Source: Acinetobacter baretiae
Lineage (GTDB): Bacteria > Pseudomonadota > Gammaproteobacteria > Pseudomonadales > Moraxellaceae
Direction: 5' to 3'
Assembly: GCF_015627105.1 (NCBI RefSeq)
Contig: NZ_VTDM01000004.1
Span: forward strand, 39,505 to 103,504
Length of the DNA: 64,000 bases
How positions within the stretch are numbered: the first letter of the stretch is position 1; every line of letters begins with the position of its first letter. Of the stretch, positions 36,557-46,012 are shown piece by piece. The notes below the pieces were generated by a model. The model was not told the origin of the DNA and did not search any database. It saw nothing but the letters and a program-made list of their open reading frames with translations. Position numbers and translations under genes: made by a program.

Positions 36557-36859
36557 TTATTTAATGCTTAAAATATCAATTAATCGACTTTGTACATGAT
36601 GTATCGCTTGGGCATATCCTTGTTCGTATACGTGCGCACCATGGGTTGCATCATGCCAATGTTGTGCATATTCGTGCTCTAGCTCTTTCATCAAACGCTG
36701 TATTTTTTGTATTTTATGCTTATTTACATCTTTAGCAATGCTTGGCTTATGTCCACCACGTTTTGCATTTTTGATTTGTTTTTGCTGATTTAATTCTGTT
36801 TTGATATTCATTCGATCATCCATATATGCCATCTTAGAAACATCTGAATCTACCTCCAT
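36557..36859 (-). CDS. Hypothetical charged protein, convergent with mutS
   Basis: About 100 aa, highly charged, with Lys/His/Gln-rich helices (NIKTELNQQKQIKNAKRGGHK, KIQKIQRLMKELEHEYAQHWHD) and no signal peptide or membrane segment. I do not recognise a family. The ATG at 36859 is taken as start; a TTG 12 bases upstream and ATGs at codons 10, 13 and 17 are also possible, and none has a strong ribosome binding site. The bulk of the protein could pair as a coiled coil. Separated from mutS by a hairpin. Confidence 0.5.
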   Translation of the reverse strand: MEVDSDVSKMAYMDDRMNIKTELNQQKQIKNAKRGGHKPSIAKDVNKHKIQKIQRLMKELEHEYAQHWHDATHGAHVYEQGYAQAIHHVQSRLIDILSIK

Positions 36860-37013
36860 CTCAGCATGCAAAAATTATTTTAAAGAAATATGACAATGAA
36901 TATGAATTAACATTGAATGTACAGTTTAGATGATATTAATAATCATTTATCAGTAAAATTCATATAGAGTTGCCTTATTCATAGATTTTAATAATTAATA
37001 TCAATAAAAGGAA

Positions 37014-37043
37014 TTGTTAGTTGCCCTGTTTTTTGCCTACAAT
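37014..37043 (+). promoter_or_regulatory. Candidate promoter for fdxA
   Basis: TTGTTA (37014-37019), 18-base spacer, TACAAT (37038-37043), about 45 bases before the fdxA ATG. Confidence 0.45.
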
Positions 37044-37088
37044 ATAACAATCAAAAATCAACACCAAATTTTTTAGGTAGCTGTCGCT

Positions 37089-37412
37089 ATGACCTTTGTT
37101 GTCACTGAAAACTGTATTAAATGTAAATATCAAGATTGTGTTGAAGTATGTCCTGTAGATTGCTTCTATGAAGGGCCAAACTTTCTTGTTATTCACCCAG
37201 ATGAGTGTATTGACTGTGCATTATGTGAACCTGAATGCCCAGCAAATGCAATTTTCTCTGAAGATGAACTTCCAGAAGGTCAAGAAGTATTTATTGAATT
37301 AAATGCTGAATTGGCAGAAAAATGGACAAATATTACCGAAATCGGTGAACAGCCTGAAGACCGTGATGAATGGAATGGTAAAACAGATAAGTTACAATAT
37401 TTAGAAAAGTAA
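37089..37412 (+). CDS. fdxA: Seven-iron ferredoxin FdxA
   Basis: Soluble ferredoxin with one [3Fe-4S] and one [4Fe-4S] cluster. The Cys pattern is Cys9, Cys17, Cys21 in the first half and Cys40, Cys43, Cys46, Cys50 in the second ([12 protein letters not shown]). Extra Cys12 and Cys25 are typical of this FdxA type. 107 aa, with an acidic C-terminal half. It lies after mutS, a synteny common in gammaproteobacteria (mutS-fdxA). Own promoter and strong terminator. Electron partners unknown. Confidence 0.95.
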   Translation: MTFVVTENCIKCKYQDCVEVCPVDCFYEGPNFLVIHPDECIDCALCEPECPANAIFSEDELPEGQEVFIELNAELAEKWTNITEIGEQPEDRDEWNGKTDKLQYLEK

Positions 37413-37420
37413 AATGATTT

Positions 37421-37451
37421 AAAAAGACCAGTCACATACTGGTCTTTTTTT
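37421..37451 (+). terminator. Intrinsic terminator after fdxA
   Basis: AAAAAGACCAGT / ACTGGTCTTTTTTT hairpin with a T-run. Confidence 0.9.
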
Positions 37452-37535
37452 ATTTATACGTAAATTATCATTCACCTGATTTAAATATCACGTAAAATAA
37501 ACTTAAGTTGCCTTTTCATCGCTTGATATATCTAT

Positions 37536-38294
37536 ATGACTACTCTACCAAGTAAAAAGTCCGCCTTGTGTTTCGTACTGTCATTTATGCTTATGTCTTG
37601 CCAAACGGTACAAGACCCTATCGTTCATCCCATGAATCAATCATCAAAACAATTGATTTTTAATCAAAAAACCCTAACACAAGTTCAAAATAATACAACG
37701 CCTCCAAAGCGCGATGTACCAACGGTAACACCATCCAAACCGACACCACCAAGTTATACACAATGGTTGGCTCAAAAAAATCATGCTCAACAGGCCAATG
37801 CCTATGAAATTTTTTTAGCAAAACATCAGCTTGCACAAATAGTTCCACCTTTTGAACTCTTACGTACAGCCCGTGACTGGCAAAAATGCTTCGGCCAAGA
37901 ATATGCTGTGCCAACTCAAGAACTTTGGCAGAATCAGGTGTCTACATTAAAGGTTTTAAAATTACTTGTAGAACAAAATATACTTGATGATTTTGAAGTC
38001 ACTTCTGTCTATAGAGATTTACCAACCAATCAGTGTGTAGGTGGTGCAAGTGAATCACGACACTTATATAATTCAGCCATCGATTTTAGAATTGGGCCAG
38101 CAACACCGCAAACAACAGATCTTCAGCGTATTGCGCTAACTAAAACCAAATTGTGCCAGTTTTGGCGACAACATGGTGCAAATTTAAATCTTGGTCTAGG
38201 GGTATATGCCTCTGGGCAAATTCATATAGATACTCAAGGTTTTCGCACATGGGGTGCAAATCTGAACCGACAAACATCTATATGTTCGCTGTAA
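37536..38294 (+). CDS. Lipoprotein with M15-type D-Ala-D-Ala carboxypeptidase domain
   Basis: 252 aa. A lipoprotein signal ends in LMSC (Cys22), followed by a Pro/Thr-rich linker (about 30-85). The C-terminal domain has the VanY-like M15 layout: SVYRDLPTNQCVGGASESRHLYNSAIDFRI (the first zinc His and Asp) and HIDTQGFRTWG (the second His). This places it among zinc peptidases that trim murein peptide stems or act on muramyl peptides. It is probably anchored to the inner or outer membrane facing the periplasm. A YqiJ-like gene follows 16 bases later, so the two may be co-transcribed. Confidence 0.78.
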   Translation: MTTLPSKKSALCFVLSFMLMSCQTVQDPIVHPMNQSSKQLIFNQKTLTQVQNNTTPPKRDVPTVTPSKPTPPSYTQWLAQKNHAQQANAYEIFLAKHQLAQIVPPFELLRTARDWQKCFGQEYAVPTQELWQNQVSTLKVLKLLVEQNILDDFEVTSVYRDLPTNQCVGGASESRHLYNSAIDFRIGPATPQTTDLQRIALTKTKLCQFWRQHGANLNLGLGVYASGQIHIDTQGFRTWGANLNRQTSICSL

Positions 38295-38310
38295 TGTAAA
38301 GAAGAATTTT

Positions 38311-38940
38311 ATGAGTAGCCGTTTTAGCCATTTTTTACTAAGTCCTGAACTCCTTCCTTTTCATTTATGCTTTATTGGCTTAATTGCCATGAGTATTATT
38401 GAAACTGTGGGATTTTATTTTGGGAAACACCCATTACACGTGTTCAAACCGATTGTTCCTCGCCAGCTTTGGCATCGCTTTTCATCAGTAAAATTTTCTA
38501 AAGTTCTTATTTTATTATTTTTTCTACTCAACTTTAGCTTTGCAGGATACTTTGTACAATTTGCTTATTTTGCTTATCAACAAAGCTTTAGTACTATGCT
38601 GTACGTGCTTCCTTTTACTATTCTTATTGCCACTTTTTTTACAGTCTTTATGGTACATTGCTTAAATCAAGTGATTACACCACGCTATCGTTATGAAGCA
38701 CCAAATTTAATTGGCAGATTAGCAACCATTTCTAATGGACAGGCATCAAACACTCGGCATGCAGAAGCAAGAGTGCGCGATCAGTATGGAAAATTACATT
38801 ACATTCAAGTATTTGCTGATTTTGGAACGATTCCCATTCGCAGTCAAATTATCATTGTCAAAGCATCTAAACAATTTTATATTGCAAAAAAAATAAGTGA
38901 TTCACATCACTTATTTGATACTCAACACATTACACAATAG
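38311..38940 (+). CDS. YqiJ family inner-membrane protein with OB-fold domain
   Basis: 209 aa, the same length as E. coli YqiJ. Three membrane helices can be seen (about 17-37, 64-88, 95-115), then a C-terminal OB-like domain (GRLATISNGQASNTRHAEARVRDQYGKLHYIQV). The matching YqiJ segment is IGSMALITG..., which supports the family call. In E. coli YqiJ sits next to the flotillin-like YqiK and is thought to influence membrane microdomains. No flotillin gene is near this copy, so it appears to be an orphan. 16 bases after the M15 lipoprotein gene. Confidence 0.68.
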   Translation: MSSRFSHFLLSPELLPFHLCFIGLIAMSIIETVGFYFGKHPLHVFKPIVPRQLWHRFSSVKFSKVLILLFFLLNFSFAGYFVQFAYFAYQQSFSTMLYVLPFTILIATFFTVFMVHCLNQVITPRYRYEAPNLIGRLATISNGQASNTRHAEARVRDQYGKLHYIQVFADFGTIPIRSQIIIVKASKQFYIAKKISDSHHLFDTQHITQ

Positions 38941-38963
38941 CATAATACACACCATCAAAGCGC

Positions 38964-40328
38964 CTAGTGTGCAGATGGTGCAGCTTTATCTGGCATTACC
39001 GCATCTTGTTTAGAGGCTTTCCCAACAGCAAGATGATTAAAAAAGATATTTAGACTGACCGCAACAATACACGTCGTACTAATTCCTGAATGAAATAGGG
39101 TTTGTACCCATTTTGGAAAATGCATAAAGAAATCACTGCTAATCATCGGAATCATACCCGCAGAAATCGCAACGGCAACAATAATAAGATTTTTTTGTTC
39201 ACGAAAGTCAACTTGTGCCAATGTACGAATACCACTTGCTGCTACTGTACCAAATAAAACCAACCCTGCACCACCAAGTACAGGCGTCGGAATAGCGGCA
39301 ACAAAACGCCCCATAATTGGCAATAAACCAAGTAAAACTAAAATGACACCACCTGCGGCTACAACGAAACGGCTTTTAACCCCCGTAATGGCAACTAAAC
39401 CTACATTTTGAGCAAATGCACTTTGCATAAACGTACCAAAAAATGGTGCAATGGCTGAAGATAGCATGTCTGCACGTAATCCATTTGCAATACGCTTTTG
39501 ATCAGCACCTGTACCCACAATCTCACTGACTGCCAAAATATCTGCTGTTGTTTCTGTTAATGTCACAATCATAACAATACACATGGCAATGATGGCAGGA
39601 ATTTCAAATGTTGGCATTCCAAACTCTAAAATACTTGGAAAAGCCATCCAGTGGCCTGTTGTAACTTTTGAAAAATCACAAAAACCAAGTGCATAAGCAA
39701 CAACTGTTCCCAATACAATCGAAGATAAAACAGCCAAACGGCGTATAGCCACCGAACCAAATTTACTCAGTATCAATAAAATAAATAAAGTTATCGCTGC
39801 TAAACCAAGATTTGCTAATGAGCCCCAGTCTGGTGCTTTATTATTGCCTCCCATGACCCATCTTAAAGCAACGGGCAAGAGTGATAATCCGATAATTGTA
39901 ATAACACACCCTGTCACAATAGGTGGAAAAAAACGAACAATACGTGCAAAAAATGGGGCAATAATCAGGCCTATAATCGCACTTGCAAATACAGCACCCA
40001 AAATGGCTTGAAATCCACCACCTGAGGTACCAATGGCAATCATGGTTGCAACACCTGCAAAAGACACCCCTTGTACTAAAGGAAGTTTTACACCAAACCA
40101 TTTAATACCTATCGTTTGCAATAGCGTTGCTAAACCCCCAACAAACAAAGAGGCAGTAATGAGCATACCGATTTGAGCTGCATTTAAACCCACGGCAGAC
40201 CCTACAATCAATGGCGGTGCAACAATCCCCCCATACATTGTTAGCACATGCTGTAAGCCATAGGCAAAGCTCTTGCCAACGCCTAAATACTCATCTTCAG
40301 GTGAAGAACATTCTTTTGTTTTACTCAT
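38964..40328 (-). CDS. NCS2 nucleobase:cation symporter (xanthine/uric-acid permease type)
   Basis: 454 aa, about 13-14 membrane segments. Diagnostic NCS2 stretches are FAYGLQHVLTMYGGIVAPPLIVG, LVQGVSFAGVATM, the AQNVGLVAITGVKSRFVVAAGG motif and the preceding TETTADILAVSEIVG, with the Thr/Glu residues found in purine and xanthine members. Imports a purine base or urate with a proton or sodium. Substrate cannot be fixed by eye. Single gene; the N-terminus is short and acidic. Confidence 0.88.
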   Translation of the reverse strand: MSKTKECSSPEDEYLGVGKSFAYGLQHVLTMYGGIVAPPLIVGSAVGLNAAQIGMLITASLFVGGLATLLQTIGIKWFGVKLPLVQGVSFAGVATMIAIGTSGGGFQAILGAVFASAIIGLIIAPFFARIVRFFPPIVTGCVITIIGLSLLPVALRWVMGGNNKAPDWGSLANLGLAAITLFILLILSKFGSVAIRRLAVLSSIVLGTVVAYALGFCDFSKVTTGHWMAFPSILEFGMPTFEIPAIIAMCIVMIVTLTETTADILAVSEIVGTGADQKRIANGLRADMLSSAIAPFFGTFMQSAFAQNVGLVAITGVKSRFVVAAGGVILVLLGLLPIMGRFVAAIPTPVLGGAGLVLFGTVAASGIRTLAQVDFREQKNLIIVAVAISAGMIPMISSDFFMHFPKWVQTLFHSGISTTCIVAVSLNIFFNHLAVGKASKQDAVMPDKAAPSAH

Positions 40329-40450
40329 GAGGCCCTTCTTATTGTGTGTATTTCATGTAACAACAGAAGCAATAGCTATGCCAAAAAATACTTGAAGTAC
40401 TCATGAACGACAATTTAAGTCAATATACTGAAACAAAGCACCGTGATTTT

Positions 40451-40479
40451 TTCAAAAAAGTACACAATTTTGTTATAAT
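40451..40479 (+). promoter_or_regulatory. Promoter for the LRAT-like gene
   Basis: TTCAAA (40451-40456), 17-base spacer, perfect TATAAT (40474-40479), 28 bases before the GTG start. Confidence 0.55.
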
Positions 40480-40507
40480 AACGTGACTTTGATTACTTTG
40501 TTTTCAT

Positions 40508-41029
40508 GTGAAAAAACAACATCAACGCCTACATATTCCAATTGGCTCACACTTAATTGTTAAACATTTTGGCTATAGTCACCACGGTATCTATGCTGGT
40601 CGGGGGCGTGTCATTCATTATTCTGGGTTTGCACACCTTTTTAAAAAACATCCAATTGAACTTACTCAATTTTATAAATTTTCACATGGTAAAGACGTTT
40701 ATATTCGTACCTACAAATATCCAAAATTCTCAGGGCGTACAGTTGTACGTCGTATGCGCTCTCGAATGCATGAAAACCAATATCATCTCATTATTAATAA
40801 CTGTGAACATTTGTGTAGTTGGGCAATTACAGGCATAGAAAGTAGCCCACAAGTGGTGAAAATGATGAATCGACTCACTACCATTGGTTATATTAGTTCA
40901 TTGATGAGTTATATGAATGGTATATTTATTACCATTGCTACCGCCTGTTTTGCTTTGGTACTTTACATCAAGAAAAAATTAAGAGATAAAACCAAACTAC
41001 ATCGCATGCGAGAAAACAAAAAAAAATAG
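40508..41029 (+). CDS. LRAT-like / NC-domain membrane-anchored protein (permuted NlpC/P60 fold)
   Basis: 173 aa. N-terminal His motif HHGIYAG (His25/His26), a second His at HYSG (His37), and NNCEHLCSW with the catalytic Cys99 give the full His-Cys set of the lecithin:retinol acyltransferase-like superfamily. A single membrane helix (about 137-154) and a basic tail (KKKLRDKTKLHRMRENKKK) follow. Homologues include lipid N- and O-acyltransferases and viral NC proteins; bacterial members are mostly unstudied. The start is GTG at 40508 with no good ribosome binding site. It is alone between the NCS2 permease and glnS. Confidence 0.72.
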   Translation: MKKQHQRLHIPIGSHLIVKHFGYSHHGIYAGRGRVIHYSGFAHLFKKHPIELTQFYKFSHGKDVYIRTYKYPKFSGRTVVRRMRSRMHENQYHLIINNCEHLCSWAITGIESSPQVVKMMNRLTTIGYISSLMSYMNGIFITIATACFALVLYIKKKLRDKTKLHRMRENKKK

Positions 41030-41065
41030 AGACTTTTCAATGTTTATCAAAAAGCCTCTATTTTA
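41023..41065. terminator. Terminator between the LRAT-like gene and glnS
   Basis: AATAGAGaCTTTT / AAAAGcCTCTATTTT hairpin with one mismatch, flanked by A- and T-runs; convergent genes on either side. Confidence 0.75.
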
Positions 41066-41077
41066 GTCAATTGTTAT

Positions 41078-42802
41078 TTAAACTGAGGGTTTAAAACTGT
41101 CTTTTAAATCTAAAATACGGTTAAAAACCAATTTTTCGTGACTGTGATCATAACGATCTGCCACAAAATAACCTTCTCGTTCAAATTGGAATCTTTCTTC
41201 AGCAACTGCATTTGCTAATGCAGGTTCAACGATGGCTTGGACCACTTTTAAAGACTCTTGGTTTAGATGTGCTAAGAAATCATCGCCCATATCTGGATTT
41301 GATGCATTAAACAAACGATCATAAACACGAACTTCTGCTGGTATGCCATGTGTTGCAGATACCCAATGAATTACCCCTTTGACTTTACGTCCTTCAGGTT
41401 TTTTACCTAAGGTATCTGCATCAATAGAACATTTCAATTCCACAATTTCATTGTGTTCATTCTTAATCACGTCATCACAGCGTACGACATATGCATGGCG
41501 TAAACGCACTTCTCCACCCAACGTTAAACGCTTAAATCCTTTAGGTGGAACCTCTTCAAAATCTTTACGATCAATATAAATCTCTTCGGTTAAAGGAATC
41601 ACTCGTTCACCTAAGTCTACATTTGGGTGACGTGCATGGGTTAAATCCATAGCTTGTGGTAAGTTAGTGAGTGTTACTTTCAATGGCTCTAGTACAGCCA
41701 TACCACGAGCCGCAGTATTTTCTAACGACTGGCGAATACAAAACTCAAGCATAGCCACATCTACGATACCATCCGTTTTAGATACACCAACCCGCTTACA
41801 AAAATCACGTAAACCTTCAGGTGTAAAACCACGACGACGCATACCTACCACTGTTGGCATACGTGGATCGTCCCAACCACTGACATAGCCTGCTTCAACT
41901 AAACGACGTAATTTACGTTTTGAAGTAATTGTGTAATCAATATTTAAGCGTGAAGACTCATACTGACGGGGTACAGCTTGCGAATGTACCTTTGCAATGA
42001 CCCAATCGTAAAACGGACGATGATCTTGAAACTCTAATGTACATAACGAGTGTGTAATCCCTTCGATGGCATCAGACAATGGGTGAGCATAGTCATACAT
42101 TGGATAAATTTTCCATGTATTGCCTGTTTGATGGTGTGATGCATGTAAAATACGATATAAAATTGGATCACGCATATGTACATTTGGGCTGGCCATGTCG
42201 ATCTTAGCACGTAATACCGCTTGGCCTTCTTGGTATTCACCTGAGCGCATTTTTTCAAATTGTTTAAGGTTTTCTTCTACACTCACATCACGGTAAGGTG
42301 AATTTTTACCTGCTTCAACAAAATTACCTCGATTCAATTTGATTTGTTCAGGCGTTTGTAAATCGACATACGCATCGCCTTGTTGAATCAAAGTTAGAGC
42401 CCATGCATACAACTGTTCAAAGTAGCTTGATGCATAACGTGCATCACCACTCCAATCAAAACCAAGCCATTGAATATCATTGGCAATTCCTGTGACGTAT
42501 TCTTGTTCTTCTGCATCTGGGTTTGTATCATCAAAACGCAAATGACACTGACCATTAAATTCACTGGCAATACCAAAGTTTAAACATATTGCTTTTACGT
42601 GACCAATATGTAAATAACCATTTGGCTCTGGTGGAAAACGTGTTACCACTGTTTGAGTACGCCCTTGGGCTAAGTCGTCGGTAATAATTTGACGTACAAA
42701 GTCTAAGCCGGGCTGTTGTTCTTGCTGCACAGACTCAGTAGAGGCTAGACGATCTGTCGTCGGATGATTAGGCAGATTTGAAACAACATCATTTGGCTTC
42801 AT
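41078..42802 (-). CDS. glnS: Glutaminyl-tRNA synthetase
   Basis: Class I aminoacyl-tRNA synthetase charging tRNA-Gln. The HIGH motif is YLHIGHVKA after FPPEPNG, and the KMSKS-like site is [10 protein letters not shown]. The catalytic core is followed by the C-terminal anticodon-binding barrels ([34 protein letters not shown]). Size is 574 aa, with an N-terminal extension of about 40 residues relative to the E. coli enzyme. Monocistronic, convergent with the LRAT-like gene. Confidence 0.97.
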   Translation of the reverse strand: MKPNDVVSNLPNHPTTDRLASTESVQQEQQPGLDFVRQIITDDLAQGRTQTVVTRFPPEPNGYLHIGHVKAICLNFGIASEFNGQCHLRFDDTNPDAEEQEYVTGIANDIQWLGFDWSGDARYASSYFEQLYAWALTLIQQGDAYVDLQTPEQIKLNRGNFVEAGKNSPYRDVSVEENLKQFEKMRSGEYQEGQAVLRAKIDMASPNVHMRDPILYRILHASHHQTGNTWKIYPMYDYAHPLSDAIEGITHSLCTLEFQDHRPFYDWVIAKVHSQAVPRQYESSRLNIDYTITSKRKLRRLVEAGYVSGWDDPRMPTVVGMRRRGFTPEGLRDFCKRVGVSKTDGIVDVAMLEFCIRQSLENTAARGMAVLEPLKVTLTNLPQAMDLTHARHPNVDLGERVIPLTEEIYIDRKDFEEVPPKGFKRLTLGGEVRLRHAYVVRCDDVIKNEHNEIVELKCSIDADTLGKKPEGRKVKGVIHWVSATHGIPAEVRVYDRLFNASNPDMGDDFLAHLNQESLKVVQAIVEPALANAVAEERFQFEREGYFVADRYDHSHEKLVFNRILDLKDSFKPSV

Positions 42803-42969
42803 AATAGATTATTCACTTCTATACAGTTAAATTTTGACTAAACGGAACATCATCTTCGCTTTTTTCAAAGATAATTGATGTTTATACTTGCTATCTAGTT
42901 TACAGTTTGCTTATGCTTCTCTCAACCAAAAACCCATGGCGAATGTGCCCATGACTAGGAGATTATAAA

Positions 42970-43479
42970 ATGAGTTTTCCTCTTGTCGAGTTAAACACCA
43001 ATAAAGGACGTATTGTTCTTGAATTAAACAGCGAAAAAGCACCAAAAACAGTGGCTAATTTCTTAGAATACGTCCGTGATGGTTTTTATGACGGCGTTAT
43101 TTTCCACCGTGTGATAGACAGCTTCATGGTTCAAACAGGTGGTTTTGACGAAAACTTTAAAGAAAAAGCAACACGTGATTCTATTGAAAACGAAGCAGAC
43201 AATGGCTTAAGCAATGACTTAGGTAGCATTGCAATGGCTCGTACACAAGCGCCTCACTCTGCATCTGCTCAATTCTTTATTAATGTAAAAGACAACGGCT
43301 TTTTAAACCACTCAGGTAAAACCACTCAAGGCTGGGGTTATGCAGTGTTTGGTAAAGTTACTGAAGGCTTAGACGTTGTTAACGACATTAAATCTGTACG
43401 TACAGGCAACCGTGGTTACCATGCAGATGTTCCTTTAGAAAACATTGTCATTGAATCAGCTAAAATTATTTCTGAATAA
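42970..43479 (+). CDS. ppiB: Cytoplasmic peptidyl-prolyl cis-trans isomerase B (cyclophilin)
   Basis: 169-aa cyclophilin without a signal peptide. Active-site residues lie in VIFHRVIDSFMVQTGG, SIAMARTQAPHSASAQFFINV and GYAVFGKVTEGLDVV, as in E. coli PpiB. AGGAG lies nine bases before the ATG. Followed 17 bases later by lpxH; the ppiB-lpxH pair is conserved in enterobacteria too. It assists protein folding in the cytoplasm. Confidence 0.95.
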   Translation: MSFPLVELNTNKGRIVLELNSEKAPKTVANFLEYVRDGFYDGVIFHRVIDSFMVQTGGFDENFKEKATRDSIENEADNGLSNDLGSIAMARTQAPHSASAQFFINVKDNGFLNHSGKTTQGWGYAVFGKVTEGLDVVNDIKSVRTGNRGYHADVPLENIVIESAKIISE

Positions 43480-43496
43480 TTACAGCAAGCGTTTTC

Positions 43497-44216
43497 GTGA
43501 CAACATACCTATTTATTTCAGACTTACATTTGTCTGAACAGCACCCTCGACTCGTTCGGGGGTTCTTCGCTTTACTTAAACACTACCAACACAAACACAC
43601 ACAATTGTATATCTTAGGTGATTGGTTTAATGCGTGGATTGGTGATGATCAACACAATCTTTGGTTAGATCAAATCATTCATCAATTAAAATTATTTCAA
43701 CAAGCAGGCAATCATATCTATTTTCAGGCAGGCAATCGTGATTTTGCACTTGGCCAGCAGTTTTTGAATCATTTTTCAGGAACACACTTACCAGACATCC
43801 ATCTGCTTAACATTGCACATCAAACCTATCGTTTAGAGCATGGAGATGCCCTATGTACAGATGATATTTCATATCAACGCTTTAAAAAATTCATTCGGCA
43901 TCCATTTGTACTTTCAAGCTTAAAAAAAACCCCTCTCTTTTTTCGACAAAAATTGGCCAATGGCTTCAGAAAAAAAAGTGCTCAAGCGCACCAACACAAA
44001 AAACCAACCATTATGGACGTCAACCTAAATGCCGTGAACAACGCAATAATAACCGCTCAATATCTTATACATGGCCACACCCATCGCCCTGCAGTACATC
44101 AACTCAATACCAAACAACGTATTGTTTTAGGCGATTGGCGAGAAGATACTGGCGAAGCATATATTCTTGAAATTTCCGCACAAGGTAAACATCATTACTT
44201 TAAATGGCACTTTTAA
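43497..44216 (+). CDS. lpxH: UDP-2,3-diacylglucosamine pyrophosphatase LpxH
   Basis: Membrane-associated metallophosphoesterase of lipid A synthesis, hydrolysing UDP-2,3-diacylglucosamine to lipid X. Metal motifs: DLH (Asp9, His11), GDW (Asp42), GNRD (Asn80-Asp82) and the HGHTHRP block near residue 190. Length (239 aa) is normal. The start is a GTG at 43497. Likely co-transcribed with ppiB. Confidence 0.95.
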   Translation: MTTYLFISDLHLSEQHPRLVRGFFALLKHYQHKHTQLYILGDWFNAWIGDDQHNLWLDQIIHQLKLFQQAGNHIYFQAGNRDFALGQQFLNHFSGTHLPDIHLLNIAHQTYRLEHGDALCTDDISYQRFKKFIRHPFVLSSLKKTPLFFRQKLANGFRKKSAQAHQHKKPTIMDVNLNAVNNAIITAQYLIHGHTHRPAVHQLNTKQRIVLGDWREDTGEAYILEISAQGKHHYFKWHF

Positions 44217-44371
44217 TACACTTCACTCTTTTTTGATCATTAACCACTGTTTTATTCAGTACTTTAAACAACACCATCAAACCACAAGACATAAAAAAAG
44301 GCATGAGTGGAGTAATAACCCATGCCATAAAACCAATCATTTATACTTCTTATTTTACCATAATGACTGCT

Positions 44372-45742
44372 CTATTCACTTTTACGTTTTTTAGAAACTA
44401 TAACCCCTGAGATCACCACAAGAATCGCCAAAATACCCGTAGAAGTAATTTCACTAGTATGCTTTGGATTGAACAACATAATTGTTAAAGCACCTACAAT
44501 AAAGATAATAACAGCCCATGTTAAATATGGATACAACCACATTTTCATGCGTATTTCTGAACCATCCTTCATCAATTGCTTACGCATTCTTAATTGTGAA
44601 ACCGCAATCACTAAATACACTAATAACGCAATAGCACCAGAACTATCTAACAAAAAGCCAAATACTTTGGCTGGTGCAGCATAGTTAGCAAAAGTACATA
44701 GGAAAGCGACTGCTGTAGAGAGCAATACAGCATATATAGGTGTTTGAGATTGATTGACTTTTTGTAGCATTTTTGGTGCATCGCCACGTTTTGATAGAGA
44801 GAAAATCATACGAGATGCTGTATAAAGTGCTGAATTTAAACAGCTTGTTACAGCAATCAATACAATCACATCTACAATCAATTTTGCATGTGGAACGTGA
44901 ATGAGCTCTAACACAGCTTGGTATGAACCAATTTTAGCTAAAATAGGATCGTTCCAAGGTACAAGACAAATTACAATAAAAATTGACAATAAATAAAATA
45001 ATGCAATACGCCAAATGACAGAATTGGTTGCTTTAATAATTTGTTTTTCTGGATTTTTTGACTCACTTGCAGCAATAGTTACAATTTCAGAGCCCATAAA
45101 AGAAAAGATGGTCGTTAATAGTGCACCTAATACCGCACTCCAACCATTGGGCATAAAGCCACCTTGACTGTATAAGTTACTTATCCCACCCACTGTTGGA
45201 TTAGATGAGAAACCAAAAATGGCGCCTAAGCCCAGTATAATAAACGCAACAATCGCCACGACTTTAATCGTAGCAAACCAAAATTCAAATTCACCGTAGT
45301 TTTTAACACTAAATAAGTTAGTAACAGTTAATACAGCAGTTACCACAAACGCCAAAACCCAAATCGGAACCATTGGAATCCATGAGTTAAGAATTGCAGC
45401 TGCAATAAATGCTTCAAATGGAATAACCAGTACCCAAAACCACCAATACATCCAACCAATCGTAAATCCTGCCCATTTTCCAATGGCTTGATCTGCATAT
45501 GTTGAAAAAGAGCCACTATCTGGTTTAGCAATTGCCATTTCAGATAACATTCTCATGACTAAGACAACCAATGTTCCTGCAGCTAAATATGATAAAAGTA
45601 CTGCAGGGCCTGCTGAAGCAATTGCACGCCCTGAACCGATGAATAATCCTGCACCAATAACACCTGCAATAGACAGCATGGTGACATGCCGACTTTTAAG
45701 CCCTTGAGAAAGCTCTTTGGTTTCTTTAGCTTCTGTTGTCAT
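44372..45742 (-). CDS. gabP: GABA permease (APC superfamily)
   Basis: 456-aa amino-acid:proton symporter with 12 membrane helices. It is very close to E. coli GabP over the start (LKSRHVTMLSIAGVIGAGLF), the FWVLVIPFEA stretch, the FSFMGSEIVTIAASESKNPEK segment and the late LLVYLVIAVSQLRMRKQL helix, so gamma-aminobutyrate is the most likely substrate. The N-terminus is short and acidic. No gabT or gabD gene is in the window. Single gene; the 3' side ends in a region with no clear terminator, and the 270-base upstream gap contains a hairpin at 45845-45877. Confidence 0.82.
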   Translation of the reverse strand: MTTEAKETKELSQGLKSRHVTMLSIAGVIGAGLFIGSGRAIASAGPAVLLSYLAAGTLVVLVMRMLSEMAIAKPDSGSFSTYADQAIGKWAGFTIGWMYWWFWVLVIPFEAFIAAAILNSWIPMVPIWVLAFVVTAVLTVTNLFSVKNYGEFEFWFATIKVVAIVAFIILGLGAIFGFSSNPTVGGISNLYSQGGFMPNGWSAVLGALLTTIFSFMGSEIVTIAASESKNPEKQIIKATNSVIWRIALFYLLSIFIVICLVPWNDPILAKIGSYQAVLELIHVPHAKLIVDVIVLIAVTSCLNSALYTASRMIFSLSKRGDAPKMLQKVNQSQTPIYAVLLSTAVAFLCTFANYAAPAKVFGFLLDSSGAIALLVYLVIAVSQLRMRKQLMKDGSEIRMKMWLYPYLTWAVIIFIVGALTIMLFNPKHTSEITSTGILAILVVISGVIVSKKRKSE

Positions 45743-45844
45743 AAGATCTCCATGTCTTTTAAAGTTGTTATTGCATTTTTACACCAATACAACAAAAGCA
45801 TATATAATGCCAACTTCAAATAACTTACGAGATTTTCAACTACA

Positions 45845-45877
45845 AAAAATAAAAACAACCAACTATTGTTTTTTATT
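45845..45877. terminator. Hairpin in the gabP upstream region, possible grxB transcript end
   Basis: AAAATAAAAACAA / TTGTTTTTTATTT inverted repeat with an eight-base loop; A/T-only stem tips, so the assignment is weak. The rest of the 45743-46012 gap shows no ORF or RNA gene. Confidence 0.4.
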
Positions 45878-46012
45878 TATGCAAATATCCTTTATTTTGA
45901 TCTAAAAATGGAAGGTTTCATATAATTATCCACTGCACCAATATTCACCTCAAAAATTTTAAATGCATGCTTTGTGAGCAAAATGGTGCAAAGCGCCTCA
46001 AATAAGTGCAGA

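Noticed and set aside
36932..36950. Fur-like sequence upstream of fdxA (GATATTAATAATCATTTAT)
   Set aside because: Only about 14 of 19 matches in very AT-rich DNA and far (about 140 bases) from the gene.
42034..42258. Additional small frames inside glnS and other core genes
   Set aside because: Out-of-frame shadows with no ribosome binding site or domain.
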